From: Streptomyces sp. 846.5
GTDB lineage: Bacteria > Actinomycetota > Actinomycetes > Streptomycetales > Streptomycetaceae
Assembly: GCF_004365705.1 (NCBI RefSeq)
Contig: NZ_SOBN01000001.1
Location: 4,450,001 to 4,514,000 of the forward strand
DNA: 64,000 nucleotides
Direction of reading: 5' to 3'
In this document: one piece after another, positions 8,172 to 16,954 of the stretch
Position numbering within the stretch: position 1 is the stretch's first letter
Layout: each line of letters starts with the position of its first letter
Notes under the pieces: model-generated
The model's input: only the letters and a program-made list of their open reading frames with translations
Told to the model about the DNA's origin: nothing
Database searches by the model: none
Translations under genes and position numbers: made by a program

Positions 8172-10211
8172 TCAGAGGCGGTCGTGGACTGGACGGTAGC
8201 GCGCCGGGGTGGGCGGGGTGGGGGTCGCATCGGCGCTGGGGGACGGGGCCGGGGGCCGGGACGGGGACGGGGACGGGGACGGGGTCGCCGACGGTGCAGG
8301 GGGAGTCAGAAAGGAGGGGGACGGGGACCTGGCAGGCGGCGGGGAGGCGCTGGGGGACGGCGAGGGCTTGGGGCTGGGCGAAGGACTCGCGCTCGGGCTC
8401 GGGGCGGCAGAGGGGCTGGGGCTCGGCGACGGCGATGGCGACGGGCTGGGGCTCGGGCTCGGGCCGGCGATCGCGGAGAGGAAGGAGCGGTAGGCCTCGC
8501 TCGACCCCGGGTTGGAATCGCACTCCCAGACGCCGTGCGGACAGTAGTCCGTGACCGTCTGGTAGAGCGTGTCGTGCGTGGCCATCCAGGCGAGCATCTG
8601 CCGCACGTAGTCGGGGTCGTCGCCGTAGTGGTAGAGGCCCCACTCGGGGTACGAGACCGGCTTGTGGTGCGTGGCGGCGAACGTCACCTGCTGCTGGAGC
8701 CCGTACGGCTCCGTCACGAAGTCCTGGAAGCTGGAGCCCGGCTCCATGTCGTAGCTGTCCATCCCGATCACGTCGGTGACGTCGTCGCCCGGGTAGCACT
8801 CGGTCCAGGGGTTGTCGTCGGGCCCGCGGGTCGGGTCGAAGTCAAAGCGGAACCGCTGGCCGGGGACGCTGCGCATCGCGGTGACGATGCGGCGCCAGTA
8901 GGTCCGCCAGCTGGCCGGGTCGGGGTGGCAGCGGCTGCTGTAGGTGGTGCCGTTCATCTCCCAGCCGAGGGTGATGACGGTGTCGGGGGCGCCCAGCGCG
9001 ACCAGGCGCCGGGCCAGCTCCAGGAAGTGCCTGTCGAAGGCGCCTGCCGCACCCTGCGCGAGCAGGTAGCGCACGGTGTCGTCGTCGAGGTCGCCTTCGT
9101 TGGCCTGCTGCATGGGGACACCGAGGATGAGCATCCGGTCGGGCGCCGACGTCCGCCATTCCGCCCAGGGCGCGAGCAGGGTGATGCTGCCGTCGATGTC
9201 CTGCCAGTTGTTGCCGGGGAGGTAGGTGTGGCCGACCTGGACGTGGGCGTGGTTGAGCCAGCTGGAGAACTGGTAGATCCGGTCGTCCGACTGGTACGAA
9301 CCGAGGAACGCCCCGAACGGGACGGGATGGGACGGCAGCACGATCGGCTGCGGGGGAGCGGGGACGCTCGGCGAGGGGGACGGGGTCGGCGAGGGTGACG
9401 GGGTCGGCGACGGCGAGGGGGACGGGGAAGCCGAAGGCGACGGCGCTGCGGCTACGGAGGGGGACGAGGCTGGCGACGGTGACGGGCTGGCGCTGGGCAT
9501 CGTGCTGGGGCTCACCGCCACGCTCGGGACGGGGACGGGGACGGGGACGGGCACGGGCACGGGCACGGGCACGGGGATCTGGCTCGGGATTGGGCTGAGG
9601 CTGGAGGTCGGGCTGGGGCTGGGGGTCTGGATGCGGCTGGGGGTCGGCGTAGGTTCTGTGCTGGCGCTGGCTACGGGGTTGGCGCTCAACCCCGCACTTG
9701 GCCCGGGCCCCGGGCTTGGTACCGCGCTCGGCACCGGACTGGGGCTCACCCCCGCAACAGGCACGGCGCCCTGCCCTCCGCCTGGGCTCGGACTCGCGCT
9801 GGCGACCGCACTCGGGCCCACACTTGCACTCACGGTCGCACTCGAACTGACACTCGGGCTCGCGCTGGCACTAGCACTAGCACTAACGCTGGCCGTCGCC
9901 CCGGCGCCCGCACTGCTGCTCGCGCTCCCACTACTCTCCGCGCTCGCGCTCACACCTCCGCCGGTACCCCCGCCCGCACTCACACTGGCCCCCACCCCGA
10001 CCGAGGCCCCCGCGCTGGCCACCGCTCCCGCGCCGGCCGAGGCGCCCGCGGTGGGGGCCTCGCCCGCCGTGAGTGCGTCGCCGTGCGACGGCCGCCAGGC
10101 GCTCACCTCCTGCAGGTACGGGGCGTGCAGCAGGACGGCGATCACCGGGAGGGCGATCGTCAGCATCGCGATCGCGAGACAGGCGAGAGGTGCCAGGCGG
10201 CGCTGCGACAT
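8172..10211 (-). CDS. Secreted GH26-like glycosidase with giant Ser/Pro linkers
   Basis: 679 residues. An N-terminal signal anchor (about 8-30) is followed by roughly 250 residues of Ala/Ser/Gly then Pro/Ser/Val repeats (runs of SPSP and VPVP). A globular domain follows (about 295-590), then an 80-residue SPSP tail. The globular part resembles GH26 mannanase-type domains: LGWEMNG matches the acid/base Glu region and SYPEWGL the nucleophile Glu region. It is probably exported and wall-spanning. There is no LPxTG motif or C-terminal helix. The repeats are six-base iterations, prone to length change. The substrate is unknown. Confidence 0.8.
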   Translation of the reverse strand: MSQRRLAPLACLAIAMLTIALPVIAVLLHAPYLQEVSAWRPSHGDALTAGEAPTAGASAGAGAVASAGASVGVGASVSAGGGTGGGVSASAESSGSASSSAGAGATASVSASASASASPSVSSSATVSASVGPSAVASASPSPGGGQGAVPVAGVSPSPVPSAVPSPGPGPSAGLSANPVASASTEPTPTPSRIQTPSPSPTSSLSPIPSQIPVPVPVPVPVPVPVPVPSVAVSPSTMPSASPSPSPASSPSVAAAPSPSASPSPSPSPTPSPSPTPSPSPSVPAPPQPIVLPSHPVPFGAFLGSYQSDDRIYQFSSWLNHAHVQVGHTYLPGNNWQDIDGSITLLAPWAEWRTSAPDRMLILGVPMQQANEGDLDDDTVRYLLAQGAAGAFDRHFLELARRLVALGAPDTVITLGWEMNGTTYSSRCHPDPASWRTYWRRIVTAMRSVPGQRFRFDFDPTRGPDDNPWTECYPGDDVTDVIGMDSYDMEPGSSFQDFVTEPYGLQQQVTFAATHHKPVSYPEWGLYHYGDDPDYVRQMLAWMATHDTLYQTVTDYCPHGVWECDSNPGSSEAYRSFLSAIAGPSPSPSPSPSPSPSPSPSAAPSPSASPSPSPKPSPSPSASPPPARSPSPSFLTPPAPSATPSPSPSPSRPPAPSPSADATPTPPTPARYRPVHDRL

Positions 10212-10345
10212 AAAACCGAGCCTAAGTTATGACGAATTGTCATGAATCGCGGCGCGCCCAAACTCTGACGATCACTCTGCCCCGACGGCTTCGCCCAGAG
10301 CTGACACGCCGTGCCGGGACCCCCGTCCAGGGGGAGGATGGAGCC

Positions 10346-10702
10346 ATGGCCAATCTGCGCGCAGCGCTGACGCGTCCGCACTCCTCCGACTCGCCGCTCT
10401 CCCTGTGGTCCAGGGACTCGGTGCTCTCCATCGGCTCGGTCGGGTCCGTCCTGTCCATCGGCTCGGTGGGGTCGGTGCTCTCCGTCGGGTCCGTCGGGAG
10501 CGCGGTGTCGCTGCTCTCGGTGGGCTCCTGGCTCAGCACCGGATCGCTGCTGTCCGCGCAGTCGCGGTGGTCGATCATGTCCTGGCGTTCCACCCTGGGC
10601 CTGATGGCGGCCGGGGCCGCCGCGACCGCGGTCAGCCGGCGCGGAGCTGACGCAACGTCCACCCCGACCCGGACGGGTCGAGGGCACGGGTGGCGTCGGT
10701 GA
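10346..10702 (+). CDS. Serine-triplet repeat protein, unknown function
   Basis: 118 residues. From S13 to S82 every third residue is serine, 24 in a row, with hydrophobic or glycine residues between (SVL SIG SVG units, including near-exact nonapeptide repeats). A hydrophobic stretch LGLMAAGAAATAV (84-96) and a basic tail follow. The ATG at 10346 has a GGGGGAGG ribosome site 8 bases upstream. The last 71 bases overlap the 3' end of the convergent recombinase-like gene. The opposite strand also has a long open frame rich in PTES/PTD repeats. The strong ribosome site favours this strand. Confidence 0.55.
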   Translation: MANLRAALTRPHSSDSPLSLWSRDSVLSIGSVGSVLSIGSVGSVLSVGSVGSAVSLLSVGSWLSTGSLLSAQSRWSIMSWRSTLGLMAAGAAATAVSRRGADATSTPTRTGRGHGWRR

Positions 10703-11426
10703 ACACCTCGGCAGCCCGGCGGTAGGAGAGCCTGGCCCGACCGGTGAGCGGGCAGCGGTCCGCCGTAGGGGTGCCGGCCGGGGCGCGGCGGTCGGTGAGG
10801 AACACCGGCCCCGCCGTCCGGCTGAGCAGCAGCAGCGACAGCAGCCGTCCGGTGCGGGGCCCCCAGCGCAGCTCGGGGCGGCCCGCCCTGCCGCGACGGC
10901 GGTCGAGGTCGAGATTGGCGATGTCCAGGGCAAGCGCCCGCTCGATCGGGGCGCCGGTGTCGTGCAGAAGATGCCACAGGGCCTGCTCGCGCAGCGGCGC
11001 GCGGAGCGCGAGCACCGCGCGGATCTCGTCCTCGGTCAGGCGGGCCGGTGCCGCAACGGGCGCGCTGGGGAGGGGTTCGGTCCCGGCGAGCGGATCGGTG
11101 CTGATCCACCCCTGCTCGCGCCACCAGCGCAGGGCGCCGCGCAGGATCGACAGCTCCCGGTTCAGGGTGCGCGGATCGGTCACTGCCGCCCGCTCCGCGC
11201 AGGCGCCGCGCAGCCGGGCCGCGCAAGCGGGGTCGTCCAGCAGGTTGAGCGGTACGACCGGCGGGCGGGCCCGGCGTCGCGCGGCGCCGGTGGGCGTGGT
11301 CCGGCCGACCAGCGGCCAGGCCCAGCTGACGAGGGCGATCCGGTAGATCCGGCGGGAGCTTTCGGACAGGCCTGCGGCCTCCAGCCGCCGCTCCACTGCG
11401 ACGGCGTACTCGACCGGGTGAACCAT
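10632..11426 (-). CDS. Degenerate tyrosine-recombinase-like protein
   Basis: 264 residues. The N-terminal part resembles the SAM-like core-binding domain of phage-type integrases (RTLNRELSILRGALRWWREQGWI). The C-terminal part follows the catalytic-domain pattern, but the first catalytic Arg region reads TGAPIERALALD instead of tGLRisEalaL. The protein stops at WTLRQLRAG, before the final His/Tyr region. A working recombinase is therefore unlikely. Start at ATG 11426 with GGAGG upstream. It could be a conserved DNA-binding remnant with a regulatory role (inference). Confidence 0.6.
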   Translation of the reverse strand: MVHPVEYAVAVERRLEAAGLSESSRRIYRIALVSWAWPLVGRTTPTGAARRRARPPVVPLNLLDDPACAARLRGACAERAAVTDPRTLNRELSILRGALRWWREQGWISTDPLAGTEPLPSAPVAAPARLTEDEIRAVLALRAPLREQALWHLLHDTGAPIERALALDIANLDLDRRRGRAGRPELRWGPRTGRLLSLLLLSRTAGPVFLTDRRAPAGTPTADRCPLTGRARLSYRRAAEVFTDATRALDPSGSGWTLRQLRAG

Positions 11427-11468
11427 GAATCCTCCGCAGTAAAAAACGGTCGCCATAATTCTGCTCGG

Positions 11469-11515
11469 CGCAGTAAATAACCAGTTCAGAGCCACAGTTT
11501 GAGTTATTTACTGCG
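11469..11515. repeat. AT-rich 13-bp inverted repeat, operator-like
   Basis: CGCAGTAAATAAC at 11469-11481 and its perfect complement at 11503-11515, 21 bp apart. A third partial copy, CGCAGTAAA, lies at 11435-11443, just before the start of the recombinase-like gene. Unusually A/T-rich for this genome. It sits between that gene and the divergent MFS gene. Confidence 0.6.
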
Positions 11516-11611
11516 GTATATCCAGGCAGCCACAGAATTGCCTCTCATTGGCTCAACTTTAGACCTGGAAAGCCTTGTGGGACCCGTATCCGCCGAGGCA
11601 GTCTGCTTCGT

Positions 11612-12913
11612 GTGACCACTGACCTCCGCGGCCGTCCTGGCCCTCTCTTCGGGCTGCGCCGACGCCTGGCGGTGCTCGGTGAACGCGACTTCCGCCGCTT
11701 CTTCGTCGGCTACGCCACCTCGGTCCTCGGCTCGTCCATGGCCGGGGTGGCGGTGGCCTTCGCCGTCCTCGCGACCGGGGGCGGCGGCTCGGCGCTCGGC
11801 GCGGTGATGACGGCGAGGATCCTGCCGCTGGTGCTTCTGCTGCTGCTCGGCGGGGCGGCGGCGGATCGGTTCGGCAGCCGGATCGTCATGATCGTCGCGG
11901 ATGTCCTCCGCTGCGGTGCCCAAGCCACCTTCGCAGGCTTACTGCTGACGGGTCGTCCGGCCCTCTGGGTGATGATGCTGCTGGCGGCACTGGCCGGGAT
12001 CGGCGAGGGCCTGTTCGGTCCGGCGCTGTCCGCGCTGATCCCCCGGCTGTCGCCCGAGGACGGGCTCGCCCAGGCCAACTCGCTCCTGCAGATAGCCCGT
12101 TCGGGCGCGGCCGTGGCCGGACCCGCACTCGCTGGGGTCCTGGTCGCGACCGGAGGGCCCGCCCTGGTGCTGGCGCTGGACGCGGCCAGTTACGCGGTGA
12201 GCGTGCTGGTCGTCGTCGGCCTGCCCGCCGCCGGTCCCGCCCTGCGCCGTGACGAGACCGCGCGCGGCTCGCTGCTGGCCGACCTCAGAGCGGGCTGGTC
12301 GCTGTTCCGCTCGCAGACCTGGCTGTGGCTCACCACGCTGCACATCTGCCTGTTCAATTTCCTGGTCTGGGGGCCGTTCCTGGTGCTCGGGCCGGTGGTC
12401 TCCGCCGCCCGGCTCGGCGGAGCGGACGCCTGGGGCGCGATCATGGCCTGCTACGGCTGCGGCGCCATCGTCGGCGGCTTCGTCCTGCTGGGCCGCCGGC
12501 CCTCCCGTCCGCTGTTCGTCGCCGTGGTCGCCTCGCTTGGCTGGGCCTTCCCCACCGGCGCGCTGGCCGTCGGGCTGCCGCTGGTCTGCGTCTGCGCGGG
12601 CGCACTGGTCGCGGGCGTCGGCTCGTCCCTCTACGGGACCCTGCTCGGCACCTTGCAGCAGCAGGTGATCCCGGCCGAGTTCCGGGGCCGCGTCGCCGCC
12701 TACGGCACCCTCGGTGCCTTCGGCCTCGGGCCCCTCGGCCTGGCCGCCGCAGGCCCGGTCGCCGCCGCTGTCGGCATCGGCCCGGTCCTCGGCGGCGGAT
12801 CGCTCTGGCTGGTCGCGGCAGTCGGCCTGCTGCTCCTGCTTCCGGCGATCCGCCGTCCCGGGTTCTCTACACGTCGAAGTCGGCAGCGCGGGCCAGCAGT
12901 TCGTCGCGGCTGA
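11612..12913 (+). CDS. MFS transporter
   Basis: 433-residue major facilitator of the macrolide-efflux-like type (MFS_3). About 12 hydrophobic segments; the loop between TM2 and TM3 carries GGAAADRFGSR, the MFS motif A region. GTG start at 11612 (VTTDLRGRPG); no convincing ATG precedes TM1. Divergent from the recombinase-like gene, sharing the inverted-repeat region. The 3' end overlaps the convergent PfkB kinase by 47 bp. Substrate unknown. Confidence 0.85.
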   Translation: MTTDLRGRPGPLFGLRRRLAVLGERDFRRFFVGYATSVLGSSMAGVAVAFAVLATGGGGSALGAVMTARILPLVLLLLLGGAAADRFGSRIVMIVADVLRCGAQATFAGLLLTGRPALWVMMLLAALAGIGEGLFGPALSALIPRLSPEDGLAQANSLLQIARSGAAVAGPALAGVLVATGGPALVLALDAASYAVSVLVVVGLPAAGPALRRDETARGSLLADLRAGWSLFRSQTWLWLTTLHICLFNFLVWGPFLVLGPVVSAARLGGADAWGAIMACYGCGAIVGGFVLLGRRPSRPLFVAVVASLGWAFPTGALAVGLPLVCVCAGALVAGVGSSLYGTLLGTLQQQVIPAEFRGRVAAYGTLGAFGLGPLGLAAAGPVAAAVGIGPVLGGGSLWLVAAVGLLLLLPAIRRPGFSTRRSRQRGPAVRRG

Positions 12914-13772
12914 TGGAATCGGTCGCGGTGGCCGGAACGGTGCAGGCGAAGGCGCCGGCGATCGCGCCGTACCGGGCGCAGCGCAGTGGCGGCTGCCCGT
13001 TCAGCCAACCCAGCAGGAAGCCGGCCGCGTAGGCGTCACCGGCGCCGTTGGAGTCGACCGCCGGGGTCGGGGGCGCGACGGAGGGGACATGGGTCAGCCG
13101 GTCCTCGGCCAGTAGGTACGAGCCCTCGGCCCCGGCCGTGGCGACGACCACCCGGGCCCGGCCGCGCTCGACGATCTGCCGCATGGTGCGCTCCGGGTCC
13201 GCCAGGGCGGTGGTGGACAGGAAGACCAGGTCGGCCTGGTAGGCGAAGGTCTCGTGGTACTCCTGGATCCCGTCCCAGTTGTGCAGGTCCGTCGAGACGG
13301 TCACCCCGGCCTCCCGCAGCAGCGGCAGCGCGTAGCCGCAGGGATGGGTGATGGAGACATGGGCGTGCCGGCTCGCCGCCGCCAGCGCCCGGACCGTCGC
13401 CTCCGGCAGCCGGTCCTGCTCCGACGAACGGTTGTCGTCGTAGAGCGACAGCCGCCGTCCGTCCGGGCCGACCAGGTTCACCGCGCGCTTGGTGCCGCCG
13501 GGCTGGTGCACCTCGGTGAAGGCGACGCCCCGCTCGGTGTACAGCGCGCGGACCAGGTCACCCGCGTCGTCGTCGCCGATCATGTCGAGGTGGTGCGTGC
13601 GCAGGCCCAGCGCGTGCAGTCCCAGCGTGACGAAGTTGCCGGTCTGGCCGGCCCTGGTCTCGATCCTGGGCACCATGTAGCTGTCCGCGTAGGGAAGCGG
13701 CAGCTCGGGGACGTACACGATGGTGTCGACCCCCGCGCCTCCCAGGACCAGGACGTCGATCTCGGCGCTCAC
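12867..13772 (-). CDS. PfkB-family carbohydrate kinase
   Basis: 301-residue ribokinase/PfkB-family sugar kinase. It has the N-terminal GGAGVDTIVYV signature and the C-terminal VDSNGAGDAYAAGF signature, whose Asp is the catalytic base. GTG start at 13772, preceded by GGGAGGAG. Substrate (ribose-, fructose- or nucleoside-like) not decidable. Monocistronic; convergent with the MFS gene. Confidence 0.88.
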   Translation of the reverse strand: MSAEIDVLVLGGAGVDTIVYVPELPLPYADSYMVPRIETRAGQTGNFVTLGLHALGLRTHHLDMIGDDDAGDLVRALYTERGVAFTEVHQPGGTKRAVNLVGPDGRRLSLYDDNRSSEQDRLPEATVRALAAASRHAHVSITHPCGYALPLLREAGVTVSTDLHNWDGIQEYHETFAYQADLVFLSTTALADPERTMRQIVERGRARVVVATAGAEGSYLLAEDRLTHVPSVAPPTPAVDSNGAGDAYAAGFLLGWLNGQPPLRCARYGAIAGAFACTVPATATDSISRDELLARAADFDV

Positions 13773-13863
13773 AGGTGCTCCTCCCAGGCAATGATGTACA
13801 GAAAATAGCTGCAAGCCATGGATCCCACGTGGGGTGTCACTGGCGGCCCGTAGTCTGATCGGT

Positions 13864-14691
13864 ATGGCGAAGAGTGGCGTGGGTGAGGCTGCGGGGCGAC
13901 CGGTCTTCAAGAAGGCGAAGGTCCCGACGACGCATACCGGCCTGGTGCGGCAGGCGCGGAAGATCAACCGGGCGCTGGCGGAGGTCTACCCGTACGCGCA
14001 TCCGGAGCTGGACTTCAGGAATCCGTTCGAGCTGCTGGTCGCGACCGTGCTGTCGGCGCAGACCACCGACCTGCAGGTGAACCAGACCACGCCGGCGCTG
14101 TTCGCGAAGTTCCCCACGCCGGAGGCGATGGCGGCGGTGGACCCCGAGGAACTGGAGGAGATCCTGCGGCCGACCGGATTCTTCCGGGCCAAGGCGAAGT
14201 CGGTGCTGGGCCTGTCCGCGGCGCTGCGGGACCGGTTCGACGGTGAGGTGCCGGGGCGGCTGGAGGATCTGGTGACGCTGCCGGGGGTGGGCCGGAAGAC
14301 CGCCAATGTGGTCCTCGGCAATGCGTTCGGGGTGCCCGGGATCACGGTGGACACCCACTTCGGGCGGCTGGCCCGCCGGTTCGGGTGGACCGGGTCCGAC
14401 GACCCGGTGAAGGTCGAGCACGAGGTCGGCGAGCTGATCCCGAAGAGCGAGTGGACCATGCTGTCGCACCGGGTGGTGTTCCACGGGCGGCGGATCTGCC
14501 ATGCCCGCCGTCCCGCCTGCGGGGCCTGCCCGATCGCCGAGCTGTGCCCCTCCTACGGCGAGGGCGAGATCGACCCGGTGAAGGCCGAGAAGCTGCTCAA
14601 GTACGAGAAGGGCGGCCAGCCGGGACAGCGGCTGAGCCCGCCGCCGGACTACCCCGGCAAGCCCGCCCCGGCGGCGGGCGGGGCGGCCTGA
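13864..14691 (+). CDS. nth: Endonuclease III
   Basis: 275-residue base-excision DNA glycosylase/AP lyase for oxidised pyrimidines. The helix-hairpin-helix [12 protein letters not shown] carries the catalytic Lys. The catalytic Asp is in [11 protein letters not shown]. Four cysteines of the 4Fe-4S loop have the usual Cx6Cx2Cx5C spacing ([17 protein letters not shown]). The extra N-terminal 30 residues and Pro-rich tail are actinobacterial. The stop overlaps the next gene's ATG by 1 bp. Confidence 0.95.
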   Translation: MAKSGVGEAAGRPVFKKAKVPTTHTGLVRQARKINRALAEVYPYAHPELDFRNPFELLVATVLSAQTTDLQVNQTTPALFAKFPTPEAMAAVDPEELEEILRPTGFFRAKAKSVLGLSAALRDRFDGEVPGRLEDLVTLPGVGRKTANVVLGNAFGVPGITVDTHFGRLARRFGWTGSDDPVKVEHEVGELIPKSEWTMLSHRVVFHGRRICHARRPACGACPIAELCPSYGEGEIDPVKAEKLLKYEKGGQPGQRLSPPPDYPGKPAPAAGGAA

Positions 14692-15518
14692 TGGCGGAGG
14701 ACGGGAGAGGGCAGCAGGGGGCAGCGGAGCAGGGGACCGCCGAACGGCTCCGGTTCGAGCCAGTGCTGCGGCGGGACGGCCTGCCGGAGTGGTTGCTGCC
14801 GGTCCGGGACGCCGCCGAGCAGATCGAGCCCCGGCAGCTCAGCCGGTTCCTGCCGCCGGCCGAGGGCGGCCGGCGCTCCGCGGTGCTGGTGCTCTTCGGC
14901 ACCGGCGCCGACGGCCGTCCCGACCTGCTGCTGATCGAGCGGGCCCGCTCGCTGCGCTCGCACGCGGGACAGCCGTCCTTCCCCGGCGGCGCGCTGGACC
15001 CGGAGGACGGCGACCCGCGCGGCCCGGGGCCGGTCAACGCAGCCCTGCGCGAGGCCTGGGAGGAGACCGGCCTCGACCCGTCCGGGGTCCAGGTGTTCGG
15101 GGTGCTGCCCGACCTCTACATCCCGGTCAGCGACTTCGTGGTCACCCCGGTGCTGGGCTGGTGGCGCACCCCGAGCCCGGTGGGGCCGGTGGACCCGGCC
15201 GAGGTCGCGGCGGTGTTCCGGGTCCCGGTCGACGAGCTGGTCGACCCCGACCGCCGGGCCAGGCTGCGCCACCCCAGCGGCTTCCGCGGGCCGGCCTTCC
15301 TGGTCGAGGGCCGTCTGGTCTGGGGCTTCACCGCCGGCGTGATCGATCGGCTGCTGCACCACTCGGGGCTGGAGCGGCCCTGGGACACCAGCCGGGAGAT
15401 CGAGCTGTCGGACGATGCGGTGGTGGTCGCCGCGGAGGACCGCGCCCGGGCGCGGCAGCGTACCGGCGCGGACCCCGCAGGAGCGGACGAAGGAACCATT
15501 TCGGGCCACCCCGCGTGA
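14691..15518 (+). CDS. Nudix hydrolase, CoA pyrophosphatase type
   Basis: 275 residues. Its Nudix box (PGGALDPEDG, then ALREAWEETGL) is preceded by LLIERARSLRSHAGQPSFPGG, the UPF0035 signature of NudL/PCD1-type coenzyme A pyrophosphatases. Overlaps nth by one base, so it is co-translated with it. Likely followed in the same operon by the MarP-like protease. Confidence 0.87.
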   Translation: MAEDGRGQQGAAEQGTAERLRFEPVLRRDGLPEWLLPVRDAAEQIEPRQLSRFLPPAEGGRRSAVLVLFGTGADGRPDLLLIERARSLRSHAGQPSFPGGALDPEDGDPRGPGPVNAALREAWEETGLDPSGVQVFGVLPDLYIPVSDFVVTPVLGWWRTPSPVGPVDPAEVAAVFRVPVDELVDPDRRARLRHPSGFRGPAFLVEGRLVWGFTAGVIDRLLHHSGLERPWDTSREIELSDDAVVVAAEDRARARQRTGADPAGADEGTISGHPA

Positions 15519-15609
15519 GAAGGAGACAAGGTCCTCCCTAGGAGTCACGTTCCTGCAGCCCCCGCGTGGGAAGGTTGACCGTCACTGCCCGCCCCACCAG
15601 GAAGCCGCT

Positions 15610-16788
15610 GTGAACGTCCTCGACATCCTGCTCGTCGCCGCCGCTGTCGGATTCGCCGTCTCCGGCTACCGGCAGGGCTTCGTCGTCGGTGCGCTCTCCC
15701 TGGTCGGCTTCCTCGGCGGGGGCCTGATCGCGGTCCAGGTGCTGCCGTTGCTGCTGCAGCACCTCTCCCCGGGGACGATGTCCTCGGTGATAGCCGTGGT
15801 CGTCGTGATCGTCTTCGCCTCGGTGGGACAGGCGATCACCACCCACTGGGGCTGGAAGCTGCGCGGCCCGATCGACCGCAGCCGGGCCCGGATCTGGGAC
15901 GCGGCGGGCGGCGCGGTCGTCAACGTGGTGTCGATGCTGCTGGTCGCCTGGCTGATCGGGACGGCCCTGGCGGGCACCTCGCTGCCCACCATCGCCCATG
16001 AGGTCCGCACCTCGAAGGTGCTCGGCGATGTGCAGAAGGCGCTGCCGGCGGACGCGCCCGAGTGGTTCTCCGACTTCACCTCGGTCCTGGCCCGCAACGG
16101 CTTCCCGCAGGTGTTCAACCCGTTCCAGAGCGAGCCGATCACCGACGTCCCGGCCCCGGACCCGGCGCTGGCGAGCAGCGACGCGGTGGTGCGGGCCCAC
16201 AGGAGCATCGTCAAGGTGGTCGGCACCGCCCCCAGCTGCGGCAAGGTCATCGAGGGCAGCGGCTTCGTCTACGCGCCGCAGCGGGTGATGACCAACGCCC
16301 ATGTCGTCGGCGGTGTCTCCGCGCCCACGGTGAACCTCGGCGGGAAGATCTACGGCGCCAAGGTGGTGCTGTACGACTGGAAGCGGGACATCGCGGTGCT
16401 GGACGTCCCCGGTCTGAACGCCACCCCGCTGGTGCTCGGCGGCGAGGCGAGGACCAGCGCGGACGCCATCGTGGCCGGCTTCCCGGAGAACGGCCCCTTC
16501 AACGTCCAGGCGGCCCGGGTCCGCGGCCGGATCCAGGCCAGCGGCCCGGACATCTACCACCGGGGCACGGTCAGCCGGGACGTCTACTCGCTGCGTTCGA
16601 CGGTGCGTCAGGGCAACTCCGGCGGCCCGCTGCTCACCCCTGACGGTGATGTGTACGGAGTGGTCTTCGCCAAGTCACTTGACGACGCTCAGACCGGGTA
16701 TGCGCTCACTGCCGACGAGGTCCGCTCGGACGCCCAGCAGGGCGCGACCGCGACCCAGAAGGTGGACAGCGAGTCCTGCGCGCTCTGA
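15610..16788 (+). CDS. MarP-like membrane serine protease (CvpA-trypsin)
   Basis: 392 residues. Four N-terminal membrane helices of the CvpA/colicin V type (to about 125) precede a periplasm-side chymotrypsin-fold protease. The triad is readable: His in VMTNAHVVGG, Asp in KRDIAVLDV, Ser in RQGNSGGPLL. Cysteines in APSCGK and in the C-terminal DSESCAL match the regulatory disulfide known in mycobacterial MarP, an acid/oxidative-stress protease. GTG start at 15610 directly before the first helix. Confidence 0.92.
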   Translation: MNVLDILLVAAAVGFAVSGYRQGFVVGALSLVGFLGGGLIAVQVLPLLLQHLSPGTMSSVIAVVVVIVFASVGQAITTHWGWKLRGPIDRSRARIWDAAGGAVVNVVSMLLVAWLIGTALAGTSLPTIAHEVRTSKVLGDVQKALPADAPEWFSDFTSVLARNGFPQVFNPFQSEPITDVPAPDPALASSDAVVRAHRSIVKVVGTAPSCGKVIEGSGFVYAPQRVMTNAHVVGGVSAPTVNLGGKIYGAKVVLYDWKRDIAVLDVPGLNATPLVLGGEARTSADAIVAGFPENGPFNVQAARVRGRIQASGPDIYHRGTVSRDVYSLRSTVRQGNSGGPLLTPDGDVYGVVFAKSLDDAQTGYALTADEVRSDAQQGATATQKVDSESCAL

Positions 16789-16954
16789 GCGCGGGTGCAC
16801 CGAGCACCGCCGTCACCCTCTCCAGCAGTTGATCCTCCGTCGGGTGCTGTCGGTGTCTGCTGGTACCGTCTGGGACGTTTCAGTCGGACGGATCTTGACG
16901 GTGCCGTCGTCACGCGTCATCACGCGTCATCAAGAGGGGGAGGACGTCCACGCC

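Noticed and set aside
10240..10578. Minus-strand frame MIDHRDCADSSDP... with PTES/PTD repeats
   Set aside because: Open and GC3-rich, but its ATG has only a weak ribosome site, while the plus-strand serine-triplet frame has a strong one. Not fully excluded, so mentioned under the finding.
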